DNA from: Pleurostoma richardsiae
Taxonomy: Eukaryota; Ascomycota; Sordariomycetes; Calosphaeriales; Pleurostomataceae
NCBI GenBank assembly: GCA_030052745.1
Contig: JANBVO010000031.1
Span: forward strand, 372,001-436,000
DNA length: 64,000 nucleotides
Reading direction: 5' to 3'
In this document: one piece after another, positions 55,094-64,000 of the stretch
Position numbering within the stretch: the stretch's first letter is position 1
Layout of the letters: the number at the start of each line of letters is the position of its first letter
Made by a program: the position numbers and the translations under genes
The notes under the pieces: model-generated
The model's input: only the letters and a program-made list of their open reading frames with translations
Databases searched by the model: none
Told to the model about the DNA's origin: nothing

Positions 55094-56527
55094 TTATAGG
55101 ACGCCCATAACGTACGGAATCAGAGCACTGTGGCTTTGTTAGCAAAGTGGAAAATCAGTCGTCGGCTCGAGCGGACGCGGACATACCCAACAGCAAGAGT
55201 CGCGCTGATACCGATGAGGGCTCGCTTCTTAACCTGCTCCTTGCGCAACTCGACCTCCGTCTTAACCTTCTTGGCCCGCGGCTGGTCCACCACAGCCGTC
55301 TCAGCGTTTTCCTTGTTGGCCCCTTCCGCCTCGTCATCGACGGCCATCTCGTCCGCCTTCCGCTTGCCTTTCTTGCTAGACTCGCCGCCACTAGAAGAAG
55401 CAACAGTCTCGGCCGCCGCCTTGACCATCTCCTTCGCCTCGGCGATCATGCGGGCAGCGTCCTCTGCGCTAGGCAGTTCCGAAGCCAGCGGAAGTTCAAC
55501 CTCCAGCTTAGTGTGCTCGACTTCGACGCCGTCCTCCAGCTTCGTGTCCTGATCGACATGGATCTTCACCTTTGGTTCTTCCTCAACCGGCGCCAGAACG
55601 ACAGCGGCCTCCTCCTCGCGAACCTCGATCTTGACATCTTCAGACTTGACCTCCTCGGCGGCTGGAGGTGCCAAAACAGGGACGAGGAAAGGGGTTGGAG
55701 CAGCATCGCCATTGACAGATGGCGATGCCGAGGCCTTCGTGCTGCTAGCGGCCTCACTGGCCTGCACATGAGACGCCGAGACTTTGGCAGTCCGTTTCCG
55801 CGGACTTGTCGTTCCGCGCTTGCTACCGGTGCTCTTGGTAGGGCTAGCGGAGCGGCGCGTCCGAGCGCTGCGCGGCAACGACGTGGGTGTAGGCGGTGCG
55901 AGGTTCGGCTGGCCATTGAAGAACTTAGGCGGAGCGGAGATCTGTCTCGGTGGGCTCGTCTCGGACGAGCCGTTAGACACCGTGATGTCGGCTGGATCCA
56001 GAAGAGCCCGGATCCACGGCCCGATCTTGTACTCATCCGCGAGGATTAGCGCCTGATCGGGCGGGATCCAGACATTTCCGGCCGTCTCCTCTTTACTCGT
56101 AGTAGGCAGAGATTTGATGTATTTGCGCTCCGCCTCCTCTTCCTCAGCCGTGGCATATGGGAAGGTAGCTTTGAACATGCCGGTGGCGGACACGAAACCG
56201 TCATGGCTGCGGCGCATCAGGAAGTAGCTGTTCGGGCTCGACTTGAAGACGCCTGACGTGATGCCCTTCTGGAGCGGCGCGCGGAGGTGCGCATAGTCGA
56301 AGGTCCCGAGACTGGAAGGATCGATTTCGGCGCCGGGCACAGAGGCAACCATCCGCGCAGTGAGTTGCGTCTGGCCTAGGCGACGTCGCGACACGAGTTC
56401 GCTGTCTGAATCTGTTGTAAGCTTCCGGCGCGAGGATTGGACTCTAGACAGGAGAGGGTTCACATTTAGGGATATCCTCCGTCATGAGAGGGTTGTGCTT
56501 CGCGGGGAGGCGCCTATCTTCCGCCAT
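55094..56527 (-). CDS. bqt4: Bqt4-like nuclear-envelope protein with KilA-N/APSES-type domain
   Basis: Three exons (56464-56527, 55187-56411 and 55094-55127) give 440 residues. ATG at 56527 ([15 protein letters not shown]) is preferred: the open frame of the large exon has no ATG upstream of its domain, and a 52-nt intron joins the two in phase. Residues about 50-150 are the DNA-binding-like domain: [48 protein letters not shown] and [28 protein letters not shown] long disordered, acidic and basic middle follows. The end, [13 protein letters not shown] plus [10 protein letters not shown], is a single membrane helix at the extreme C-terminus. In fission yeast Bqt4 anchors telomeres to the inner nuclear membrane with Bqt3 and Rap1. 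The last intron cuts through the membrane helix. Confidence 0.88.
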
Positions 56528-58406
56528 TGTGCCACGACACAGTTAAGTAAAGGGACCTGGAGAAAACGGTTGTCCGGCCAGAAAGAAAATGGTGATGTCA
56601 AGACGCCGAAGAGGAGCTTGACTGTCGCGCCTTCCTGTGGGTCAGCTCGCGACGCGAGTTCGATCTGAGACTGGTTGCGACTGGCGCATTAGCAATCCGC
56701 AGGCATGTTCAAGGTCGCAAGGGCAAGGCGATCAAGTACCTGATAAGAGCGAGAGGAAGGCGGTAGGCTAGTTGGAGAGGAGTGTGAGCGTAGGAGGTCC
56801 TCCTCAACCAGACCGGGAAATGAAGTCGGTCGGATTTGGCTCGCGCTGCGACTGAAATCGTGCTTGGCCCGAGCTCAACTAGAGCAGTGGCTAATCGGGT
56901 AAGAGGCCAGTAAGAGATTGCAATGTGCGAGGAGATATCGGAAAGAAAAAAAAGGAAGAAATCCGGGCTGGAAGGAAGACGAGCGGCGGATCACACAGAT
57001 CGTGGGCTCCTCGACGACGATGCCTGTCTCAAGGGGAAAAGAGCCGCGTGAGAGTGAGGTGTCAAACTCGGAATGGGAGGCTGGGGATACCTTGGGCGAA
57101 GGAGAGTTTGTCAGTGACCGGGCTAAGACCCCTCCACCCAGGGTGTTAGCTCGATATAGAAGTACCTCATAGGTACCTACTGTTGCACTAAATCCCGCGA
57201 TCGGTCTCGGTATCTCTGAGAACAGTGGCGGGGTCTTACTAACATTTCTGACACAAGATCTTGGTCGCAGCAGCTCGGAAAGCGGAGGTGGACATGGGTG
57301 ATTCCACCACTCCACCCGTTTTCCCGCTGGATGCAGGCCACGGGGGTCTTTCCATACTCGGGGATCCAGTCCACTGAGTCGAGGGTGCATTCTCTCCGAA
57401 TTGAGCCAATTGAGCGACTCCAAGTCACAACCTGCAGGAGCTCTTCCACGATAGGCAAAGCTGGAGGTAAAGACGCAGATGTAACGCTCCAACACGTCTC
57501 GAGGGGTTGGAGACGCCACCGAATGGCACGGGAACACACCGACGAGCTACAGCATCTCAACCTTACATACCTCCGTTAGTTTAGCTGCAGCCCAGGCTGC
57601 TCGATCAGAGGTGAGGCTAGCCTTCAGGTTCTTGGGCACACAATGCCTAAGGCTCTAGCGACCGGGCGGTCATATTGTATCAAGCCAACCCGAGGGACTG
57701 CTGGACACTCGAAAAACGATACGTGAGAAGCACACAGCGTTCAAAGATAAATATATAATGCTTCTGGGCCCCTTCCTCGCTGTTTCGGAGGGGACGATCA
57801 CTCAATGTCTCGTGTTCCTATGGTGCTGTTCTGCTCCGGAGTTGTCGGATGCCCCAAACTGTTCGCAACTGGAGCCGAATACCACACAATGGACATTGTT
57901 CTTGCAGGTCAACTCTGTAGTGTAGTACGTGAACCACCCACGAAAGCCTTGGGACGAGATCTCTGCGCTAAGGGAGCCAGCTAGGGAGTTTCTTATGTGA
58001 TTCAGTTGCCGTCATTGGTGGCCTGCCGGTCCTTCAGATCTCCATGAAAGCCACCACCCTTCTGAATTGCCGTGCTTTTCAGGAGAAAGTGATCTCCTGC
58101 CCAAGCGCCCCCTGTCCGACCGCCTCTTTGCTTGTTCCAGATGTGGCCGGACTGTCCAATCATGCATGCATGATGCAGCAGGGTCCAGAGAGGCCACAAA
58201 GAACCCCACCATGCTTGGCTGCCCTGGCAGGACTGCCCCTCATTCAGATAAATAGTAAATCGCCAGACTGCCCCTCTAAAACATCAAGCGGTGATAGAAT
58301 CCCAAGTTGACGAGACCCGGCTGCTCCTGTCTTTCCATAGCCAGTATTGTCTTTACCTGCATCTCATTCTGCGCACGGGACCAGAGAACTCCGTGACCTA
58401 TTCGAC
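56528..58406. promoter_or_regulatory. Divergent promoter region of the Bqt4-like and Rho-GDI genes
   Basis: This 1.9-kb region has gene starts on both sides. A minus-strand open frame of 220 codons at 56875-57537 has no recognisable domain. A GTACCT motif pair lies at 57164-57179. The Rho-GDI side carries a CCAAT box fused to a perfect palindrome (listed separately). Confidence 0.5.
58156..58174. promoter_or_regulatory. CCAAT box overlapping a 16-bp perfect palindrome
   Basis: CCAAT at 58156-58160 runs into ATCATGCATGCATGAT at 58159-58174, which equals its own reverse complement. It lies about 235 bp upstream of the Rho-GDI start. A dimeric factor could bind it; none can be named. Confidence 0.4.
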
Positions 58407-59828
58407 ATGGCCTCACACGCCGAAGACGATGTTATGCCCGAAGAGACGCAGGGCTACAAGCTGTCCCAGCCCAAGCAGAGCTTGGCCGAATACCAGCAGA
58501 TGGGTATGTTGATGTTGACTTTGCTCTCACCGCGGCCTGAGGACGCTCCTGACTTTCATCTCACCTTCGGCTTCACTCGCAAGTGCGTCTGTCCTCGCCT
58601 TTTTTGTCAAAAAAACTTGTGCAAAAGTGCCGACCTTCGCTCACCTTCTCTCCCACCTCTCCCGCCTCTCCTACCGCATCCCCCGAGAGCAACACCTCTC
58701 TTTCCACACCTCTTTCTCGCAACTCTCGATTCCTCACGCATCGAGAGCCTCGGATCTCTCCGTTCACCTCATTCCTCTCGCAATTCACAGTCCAGACCAA
58801 AACCACTTTCCTCACTTGATCACCATGCGCATCTTGCAGAAGATGGAGGACGGCCGCATCGTTGAGGTCACCCCGTGCCCTCCTCCCCCCACCCCGGTCA
58901 CCATCGCCAAGTCCGAGGCGGACGAGAAGCCTGGCAAGGACAAGGCGAAGCGCGGCTCTGTCGCCAGCGGTAGCACCGCCTCATCCTGCAAGCGTCGCGC
59001 CTCCGAGGAGATGATCGACTGCCTGCGCTTCCTGGGCGTTCCCATCCCCGGCTGGCTCATCAAGCTGGGCATCACCTCCGCTAACCGTGCCGGACCCGTC
59101 TGCGCAGATGCCAACGATGAGTCTCTTCAGCGCTACAAGGAGTCCCTCGGCCTGAGCGGCGGCAAGGACCTCTCTGACCCCAGCGACCCTCGCGTCTGCA
59201 TCATCAAGTCCTTGACCATGGACACTCCAGGCCGCGACCCCGTCACCATCGACCTGTCTACCCCGGGCAGCGAGAAGACTCTCAAGGAGCACCCGTTCAA
59301 GATCAAGGAGGGTTCTAAGTTCACCATGTCCGCTACCTTCAAGGTCCAGCACGAGATCCTGTCTGGCCTCCACTACGTTCAGGTCGTCAAGCGCAAGGGC
59401 ATCAAGGTTTCCAAGGATAGCGAGATGATTGTAAGTTATACCTTGAAATCTGAGGTGCAGAATGAGGTCGAGACTGACAGCATGAAACAGGGCAGCTATG
59501 CTCCCAACACCGATAAGCAGCCTCTGTACACCAAGAAGTGTGAGTATCGCGCCCATCACCATGATTTCCTCGCCGATTCTACCAATCACCCACCACCCAC
59601 CACCTTCCCTTTCTATTGTCCTTTTCTTTTTCTTTTGTTCATGTCTCCCCTACACATCACCCGTTGAGCAGTTCGCTAAATAGATTTCCCTTTACAGTCC
59701 AGGAGGAGGAGGCTCCGTCCGGCATGCTGGCCCGCGGCCACTACAACGCCATCTCCAGCTTCGTGGACGATGACAAGAAGACCCATCTCCAGTTCGAGTG
59801 GAGCTTCGACATCGCCAAGGACTGGTAG
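58407..59828 (+). CDS. rdi1: Rho GDP-dissociation inhibitor
   Basis: Four exons (58407-58503, 59108-59430, 59491-59539 and 59698-59828) give 199 residues, the usual size. Exon 1 codes MASHAEDDVMPEETQGYKLSQPKQSLAEYQQM and joins DANDESLQRYKESLGL, as in other fungal Rho-GDIs. The immunoglobulin-like lipid-binding fold follows: VCIIKSLTMDTPGRDPVTIDLS, FTMSATFKVQHEILSGLHYVQVVKRKGIKV, MIGSYAPNTDKQPLYTKKFQEEEAPSGMLARGHY and the terminal HLQFEWSFDIAKDW. It extracts prenylated Rho GTPases such as Cdc42 and Rho1 from membranes and keeps them inactive in the cytosol. The first intron is 604 nt, far longer than its neighbours, and contains a coding-like stretch (58825-59107) that joins exon 2 in frame (see separate entry). 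Confidence 0.95.
58825..59107 (+). other. Candidate alternative first exon of Rho-GDI inside intron 1
   Basis: From ATG at 58825 a stop-free stretch of 94 codons plus one base runs directly, in frame, into Rho-GDI exon 2 at 59108. By my count about 81 of the 94 codons end in G or C, like the neighbouring real exons. The encoded segment starts MRILQKMEDGRIVEV, has a Pro/Thr run, a Lys/Ser-rich part with KRRAS (a protein-kinase-A-type site) near residues 56-60, and a hydrophobic CLRFLGVPIPGWLIKLGI near residues 66-83. The roughly 200 bases before the ATG are pyrimidine-rich, like a fungal 5' leader. The same bases also hold CTAAC at 59081 and the 3' splice site used by the normal transcript. 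This would give an isoform of about 261 residues. Confidence 0.55.
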
Positions 59829-60243
59829 ACGCCCGCACGTGTCCCTCTTCTTCTCGCCTGCTTGGGTAATCCGGACAGCTGCTGGATCAAGAGGTTCGGG
59901 GGAAGGCGATCATGTGTTAGGGGGGTCCTAGACTGGGGCAACTGGGAAACAAAACTGGTACTAAAGGAAAGGGTTCACGGCTGATGTTATAAGCTTGGCT
60001 TCGATGATGATAATGACTTTGCTATTCGGCATGGCAATGCATTTGCAGCTACTGGGGCAAGCCTAGTTCATGAAGATTCTCCCATAGAAGGGGGGTATAA
60101 AACTTTCTCATTGAAACGCCGTTATCTCTACCTCATGCGAATGGTGATCATGGTCCTCGTCCTTCACTATATGCCTTACAGAATAGATGGCCCGTTTCCC
60201 ATCGCGCCAAGTCTCATTACAGGTTTTGTCGTCTTGCGGCATC
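59829..60243. other. Convergent intergenic region
   Basis: This is the 3' side of Rho-GDI (plus) and PPG1 (minus). Nothing beyond expected transcript ends is seen. Confidence 0.6.
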
Positions 60244-61430
60244 CTACAAGAAATAATCCGGCAGCGCGTTCCCGTCCGCCGCCTTCTCCGCCCCGGGCTG
60301 CAGGTCTTTATGCTGGTCGTTCTCCGGCGCCGCAGCGAACACGTTGAAGAAGCGCTCGCCCGTGTCGCTGACCTCGAGCACGCTCGCCATGTTGCCGCAC
60401 CGGTAGCAGTAGTTGGGCGCGCTCCACACCGTGCTCAACCGGTCGTCGTACAGCACTTGGAACCCCTCCTGGCACAGCTGGTGCGCCCGCAGGATGTGCG
60501 ACATGTTGTTGACGGCCAGGAACTTCTTAACCACCTGCGCGCCAAAGGTATAGCCGGCGCCGCGCGGCGACAGCGAGAACTCGTCCCGCTCTGGGTCTGG
60601 GTCGGACCAGACGAGGTCGGCCATTGGGCCCTCATGGGGGATCTCGCGGAAGCGGTCTATGATCTTGATTTGGTCGATAGAGTGGATGGAGGGTGATAGC
60701 CCTGATTTTTGTGTCGTTAGTCTTCCAGCCAGAAGCCTAAAGAGATTTGAGCTGCGGAGGCGCATCCAGCGACGAACCTCCATGTACGCAGAATATTTGG
60801 TCATTGATGACCACACTGAGAGTCAAGAAGTCGAACATATCTGTGAAATAATGCCATACATTGGCATTCCCGTATTTCCTCGAACATTCGGTATAGAAGC
60901 CGTATGATTGTGTCACGCCGCGTGACTCGTGATTCCCCCGGATCAGATGCACTCGGTTTGGGTACCTCAGTTTCAAACAGACAAGGAGAGAGATGGTCTC
61001 GACACTGAACATGCCTCGGTCGACATAGTCGCCTATCGGGGACCCATGGATCAGCCTTAGTCTCTTTCTCGGAGACCATCACGCATTGAGCGGATGCGCA
61101 CCTAGGAACAGGTAATTTGTGTCGGGACACCAGCCGCCAATCTTGAAGATCTCGATCAGGTCGAAGAACTGCCCGTGGATGTCGCCGACGACGGTGATGG
61201 GCGCGCGGACGTGTACCACATTGCTCTCACGCATGAGTAGCTCTTTCGTCTTGGCGCATATCGCTTCGATGACCGACTCGGCGAGGAGCTCCTTCTTGTA
61301 CAGCCGGGATATGCACTCGTCAAGATCGACGGACGCTGTAGGCAGCAAACGGGACCCCGTAATTAGTCCAGAGCCAACGTAAACATGTGCTGGTAAGGCT
61401 GAGGCGGCACATACCCGGTAAGCCAGGCAT
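60244..61430 (-). CDS. ppg1: Serine/threonine protein phosphatase PPG1 (PP2A-like catalytic subunit)
   Basis: Four exons (61415-61430, 61102-61335, 60778-61032 and 60244-60701) give 320 residues. The first exon is only 16 nt (MPGLP plus one base); its ATG at 61430 restores [25 protein letters not shown], the PPG1-type start. Metal-binding motifs are complete: GDIHGQF, GDYVDRG (formed across intron 2) and [58 protein letters not shown] and [14 protein letters not shown] follow. [15 protein letters not shown] and [10 protein letters not shown] match yeast Ppg1 more closely than PP2A, PP4 or Sit4. The C-terminal DYFL is the conserved methylated tail. In yeast Ppg1 works with the Far/STRIPAK-like complex and influences glycogen and mitophagy. 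Confidence 0.93.
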
Positions 61431-63282
61431 CTTCAATCTAAGAAGGCGAAGACAGGCAGTCTCGTGGGAGGAAGAGGGGCGAGCTGTCAGGACGGCTTCT
61501 CGTCCCGGCGCAGGGTGGTTGTCTCGAGGAGGTTCGCGGAGGAACCAACATGTTCAAGAGGAAAGAAAGTCGTGATTACATGAAATCCGTCGCACAGGTG
61601 CGCACAAAAAAACAAGCGCGCACTGCTTCTGATATTGTGTCAGAAACAGAAGCCGCTCCAGAAATTTCGGGGGTGCTGTCGGCGGCTGTCGAAGGCAAGG
61701 CGAGGCGCGTTGTAATCAAGTCGGATATACTCCGGAAGGTTGGCAGACATTGCTGGAGGTGTGGGGGTGAGAAACAGCGAGGCGTCAACGTAGCAGAGAC
61801 AAAAGGCGTTACAACTCTGCAGCGGTGGATGCCTGAGGTCTCATTCTGTTGGCGCCTTCCATTCTTCTACTTCGCCCTTCCGGCTTCAATTCCACTTTTC
61901 CTCCTTCTCCTTTCAACTCTGTATGACTTCAGCGCCGCCTGATGTTGGAAAACTCTGCCATCGTTGGCATCGAGATACTTCCTCCAGGCCGTCTTCTCAA
62001 GTGCCGTTTCCACGAAGCAATGATCTAGGTATCTTGGCACTCTCTGGATGGTTTCCTTTGTCTCCTTGTCTCTCAGCCGTGGCTCGAGTCTCCTCATCTG
62101 CCCGTTCTCTCGAGCTCAGTTTCAGGCTTTCTTGGGCATCCTCTCCAACCCGGCCTTTTACGATGGCTGTACATGTCCTCGACGAGGCTTGCCGTCACTT
62201 GCTCATACCTCGTCCTGCGAGGCTGGCCTAAGACAAATTTTCAGGGACTTGAAGCGCTGGGTCATGGATTTCATAGCTCCTGCCAGCAGGCATCGTCGTT
62301 CTTTTGCTTTCTCGTCAGTTGTCATAGCTTCATTCTGGCTTCTCCTAGTCAGGCTGTCGAGCCTCGTTCATAACAGTGCAAGAACTACTGGGGGCTTTTT
62401 GAATTCTATTTTCAAGAGCCAAAACTCGGGGCGTGTCGTACCAGCTTGCTTCAGGCTGGCTGGCTTGTCGTCTCTTAGTAACTTCTGGCATGTCGACTCG
62501 ACCGACTGTCCTTGAGTCTCGTATCGATGATTTGAACTCGCCCTGTTGGCCCGTCCTTCGATCACATTCGGAAGGCTCGAGGCACAGGCGCCTCCTCCCG
62601 TCCTTCCAATATCAGATGAGCTCGGCAAGACGTTTCCCCGTTTCCGGTGCACCTGTGCGGCGGGGTGGCTGAGCGCTTGGACCGCCACTTCTTGCACCCC
62701 CAAAAACTTCAGATCGCGACTACAACGGGACGTACCAGTAGATCCATACCATGATGCCTGCCTTATCACAGGCTTTGAAGGTTTCGAACGAGTGCCTCTT
62801 GCGGCAACACTAAATGCAGTCCTTCTGTCTCCGTCGAACACTGGATTCTAGGTGGAGGATAGTGAGAGATTCGTGCGGAAAAGACCGACCAAGTCCGAAG
62901 CGCACGTGGAACCGGGAGGACGTCGAGTCGATCAACCGCCCTTCTTGAAGTCCCCACCAGACTCGGCCGAGACCTTGACGATTATCAAGGGATCAAGATT
63001 CGAGGACTGGAGGCCCTTCTGTCCCTATCTGCCCTCTTTTCTCAGTCTTGACTCGTATTCGAATGCTGGCGTCGCACCTCTCTCTTCGGGTTTTCATCCA
63101 ACACGGCGCGGCTAGCCCCATCGAACTGCGAGAACCTTCTCATCTTCTCTAATTCTTCTAATACCCTCAGTTGTTCATGAAACTTCACGGTCGTCCTCGT
63201 TACCCGTCACAACGATACCTACTCCTCATGTCAGCCTCATAGCGCATACCCATCTTCCTCTCTGCGTCATTTCGAAGTTGAA
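61431..63282. promoter_or_regulatory. Divergent promoter region of PPG1 and the zinc-knuckle gene
   Basis: This 1.85-kb region has gene starts on both sides. Open frames on both strands around 62048-62850 overlap each other and lack domains. The final 150 bases before 63283 are pyrimidine-rich, as expected for a 5' leader. Confidence 0.5.
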
Positions 63283-64000
63283 ATGGCAGACCGAGCTCCC
63301 GGTCAAGACTCACCTAGGCATGAGGCGAGTTGCTACAACTGCGGCAGCAAGGATCACTTTGCATTTGCATGCCCTGAACCGACTAGAAGTGAACCAGCGT
63401 GAGTCCTTTCTTTAGTGCAATTACCGCTCTACCCCTCCGAAGAAGCTATGTTTTCAAGAGATGCCGCGTCCAGCTGATAGGTGACGTTGACTAATCCATC
63501 ACAGAGGCCTTGAGGCATTCCGTCAACGTCAAGCTGCGAAGCAAGCTGGTGGGGGGTCCGTAAATTCATCACGGAACCACAAGTCTAAAGGTCCTATCAT
63601 TACACGCTATGGTCCTCCTCCTGGCCCTCCGGGACCTTCCATGACGGGCTACAATGCCTGGCCTGGTTCGCTGCCTCCTCCCCCAGCGCCCGGGCAGTAT
63701 CCGGGTACCGCTCCTCTTCCGCCGCAAGTGCCTCCTCCACCTGGTTTGCCGACACCACCAGTATACCAGCATAGCGCTCCAGTCCCCCCTCCTTATCCCA
63801 GCTATCCCTCTGTCGGAAATCCTCAAATAGGAGCCTACGGCCAAGGGTATCCACCTCCACCGCCTGCATATGGACCCTACGCGCAGCCAGGTCAACAGCC
63901 TCTGCCGCCGGCTCCTCCATATGTTAATCCGGCTTCGTATGGTCCTCCAGCATCATATGGTCCTCCAGCATACAACCCATCTTATCCCCCGGCGCAATCA
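63283..64000 (+). CDS. Zinc-knuckle, proline-rich protein, cut by the window edge
   Basis: Exon 1 (63283-63398) and exon 2 (63505 to the edge) give 204 residues before the window ends. A single CCHC knuckle, CYNCGSKDHFAFAC (C-x2-C-x4-H-x4-C), lies at about residues 17-30, in a short basic N-terminus. Such knuckles bind RNA or single-stranded nucleic acid. After GPIITRYGPPPGPPGP the protein becomes a Pro/Tyr/Gly-rich low-complexity tract with repeated YGPP, PPPP and SYGPPA units, of the kind seen in splicing and RNA-processing proteins and in proteins that form condensates. The intron has a canonical GTGAGT donor and a CTAAT branch site. The missing C-terminus could hold further domains, so no exact function is proposed. 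Confidence 0.8.

Noticed and set aside
56875-57537. 220-codon minus-strand open frame upstream of Rho-GDI
   Set aside because: There is no domain, no splice context and an unremarkable codon pattern; it is treated as chance in a promoter region.
62640-62720. tRNA-like start (GCGGGGTGGCTGAGCG)
   Set aside because: The D-arm-like stretch resembles a serine/leucine tRNA, but no matching anticodon arm, T-arm or acceptor end follows.
1-64000. Transposons, LTR elements or virus-derived sequences
   Set aside because: No long terminal or inverted repeats, reverse transcriptase, integrase, transposase or capsid-like frames could be recognised.

Overview
This window is nuclear DNA of a filamentous ascomycete (Pezizomycotina, most likely a Sordariomycete). 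The genes are split by many short introns of about 50-100 nt with GT..AG ends and CTAAC-like branch sites. Coding regions are rich in G/C at third codon positions. Fungus-specific families are present: HET, Zn2Cys6, 2EXR, RTA1 and a Bqt4-type KilA-N protein. I see no rRNA, tRNA, CRISPR array, or recognisable transposon or virus-derived element.

The left part (1 to about 24 kb) is accessory in character. In order it holds a HET-domain protein cut by the window edge, a Zn2Cys6 transcription factor divergent from a 14-helix DHA2 drug-efflux-type transporter, a second DHA2 transporter, a 2EXR-domain protein whose frame is interrupted near its end, a short-chain dehydrogenase, a HAD phosphatase, a BSC6-like transporter, a GNAT acetyltransferase that looks broken, and an HpcH/HpaI-type aldolase. 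No polyketide or peptide synthase is present, so this is not a classical secondary-metabolite cluster.

The right part (24.4 to 64 kb) is mostly conserved housekeeping genes: an EIF1AD-like S1 protein, ALG3 (N-glycan assembly), a peroxisomal D-amino-acid oxidase, a thioredoxin with a mitochondrial-type leader and a second in-frame start, a large disordered protein of unknown role, NUF2 (kinetochore), an unknown 257-residue protein, the AP-3 beta subunit, a sugar porter, an RTA1-family protein, 3-hydroxyisobutyrate dehydrogenase, a Bqt4 homologue, Rho-GDI, the phosphatase PPG1, and the start of a zinc-knuckle, proline-rich protein. These genes act in separate pathways and do not form one functional cluster. 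Several intergenic stretches are long (3.0 kb at 29.8-32.7 kb and 4.6 kb at 35.3-39.9 kb).

The most interesting signal is inside the Rho-GDI gene. Its 604-nt first intron contains a pyrimidine-rich, leader-like tract followed by an ATG and 94 strongly coding-like codons. These run without a stop, and in frame, into the second Rho-GDI exon, which suggests a second promoter and an N-terminally extended isoform. Also notable are a stop-free 63-nt GC-AG intron in ALG3, dual start codons in the thioredoxin, and two accessory genes with in-frame TAG codons.
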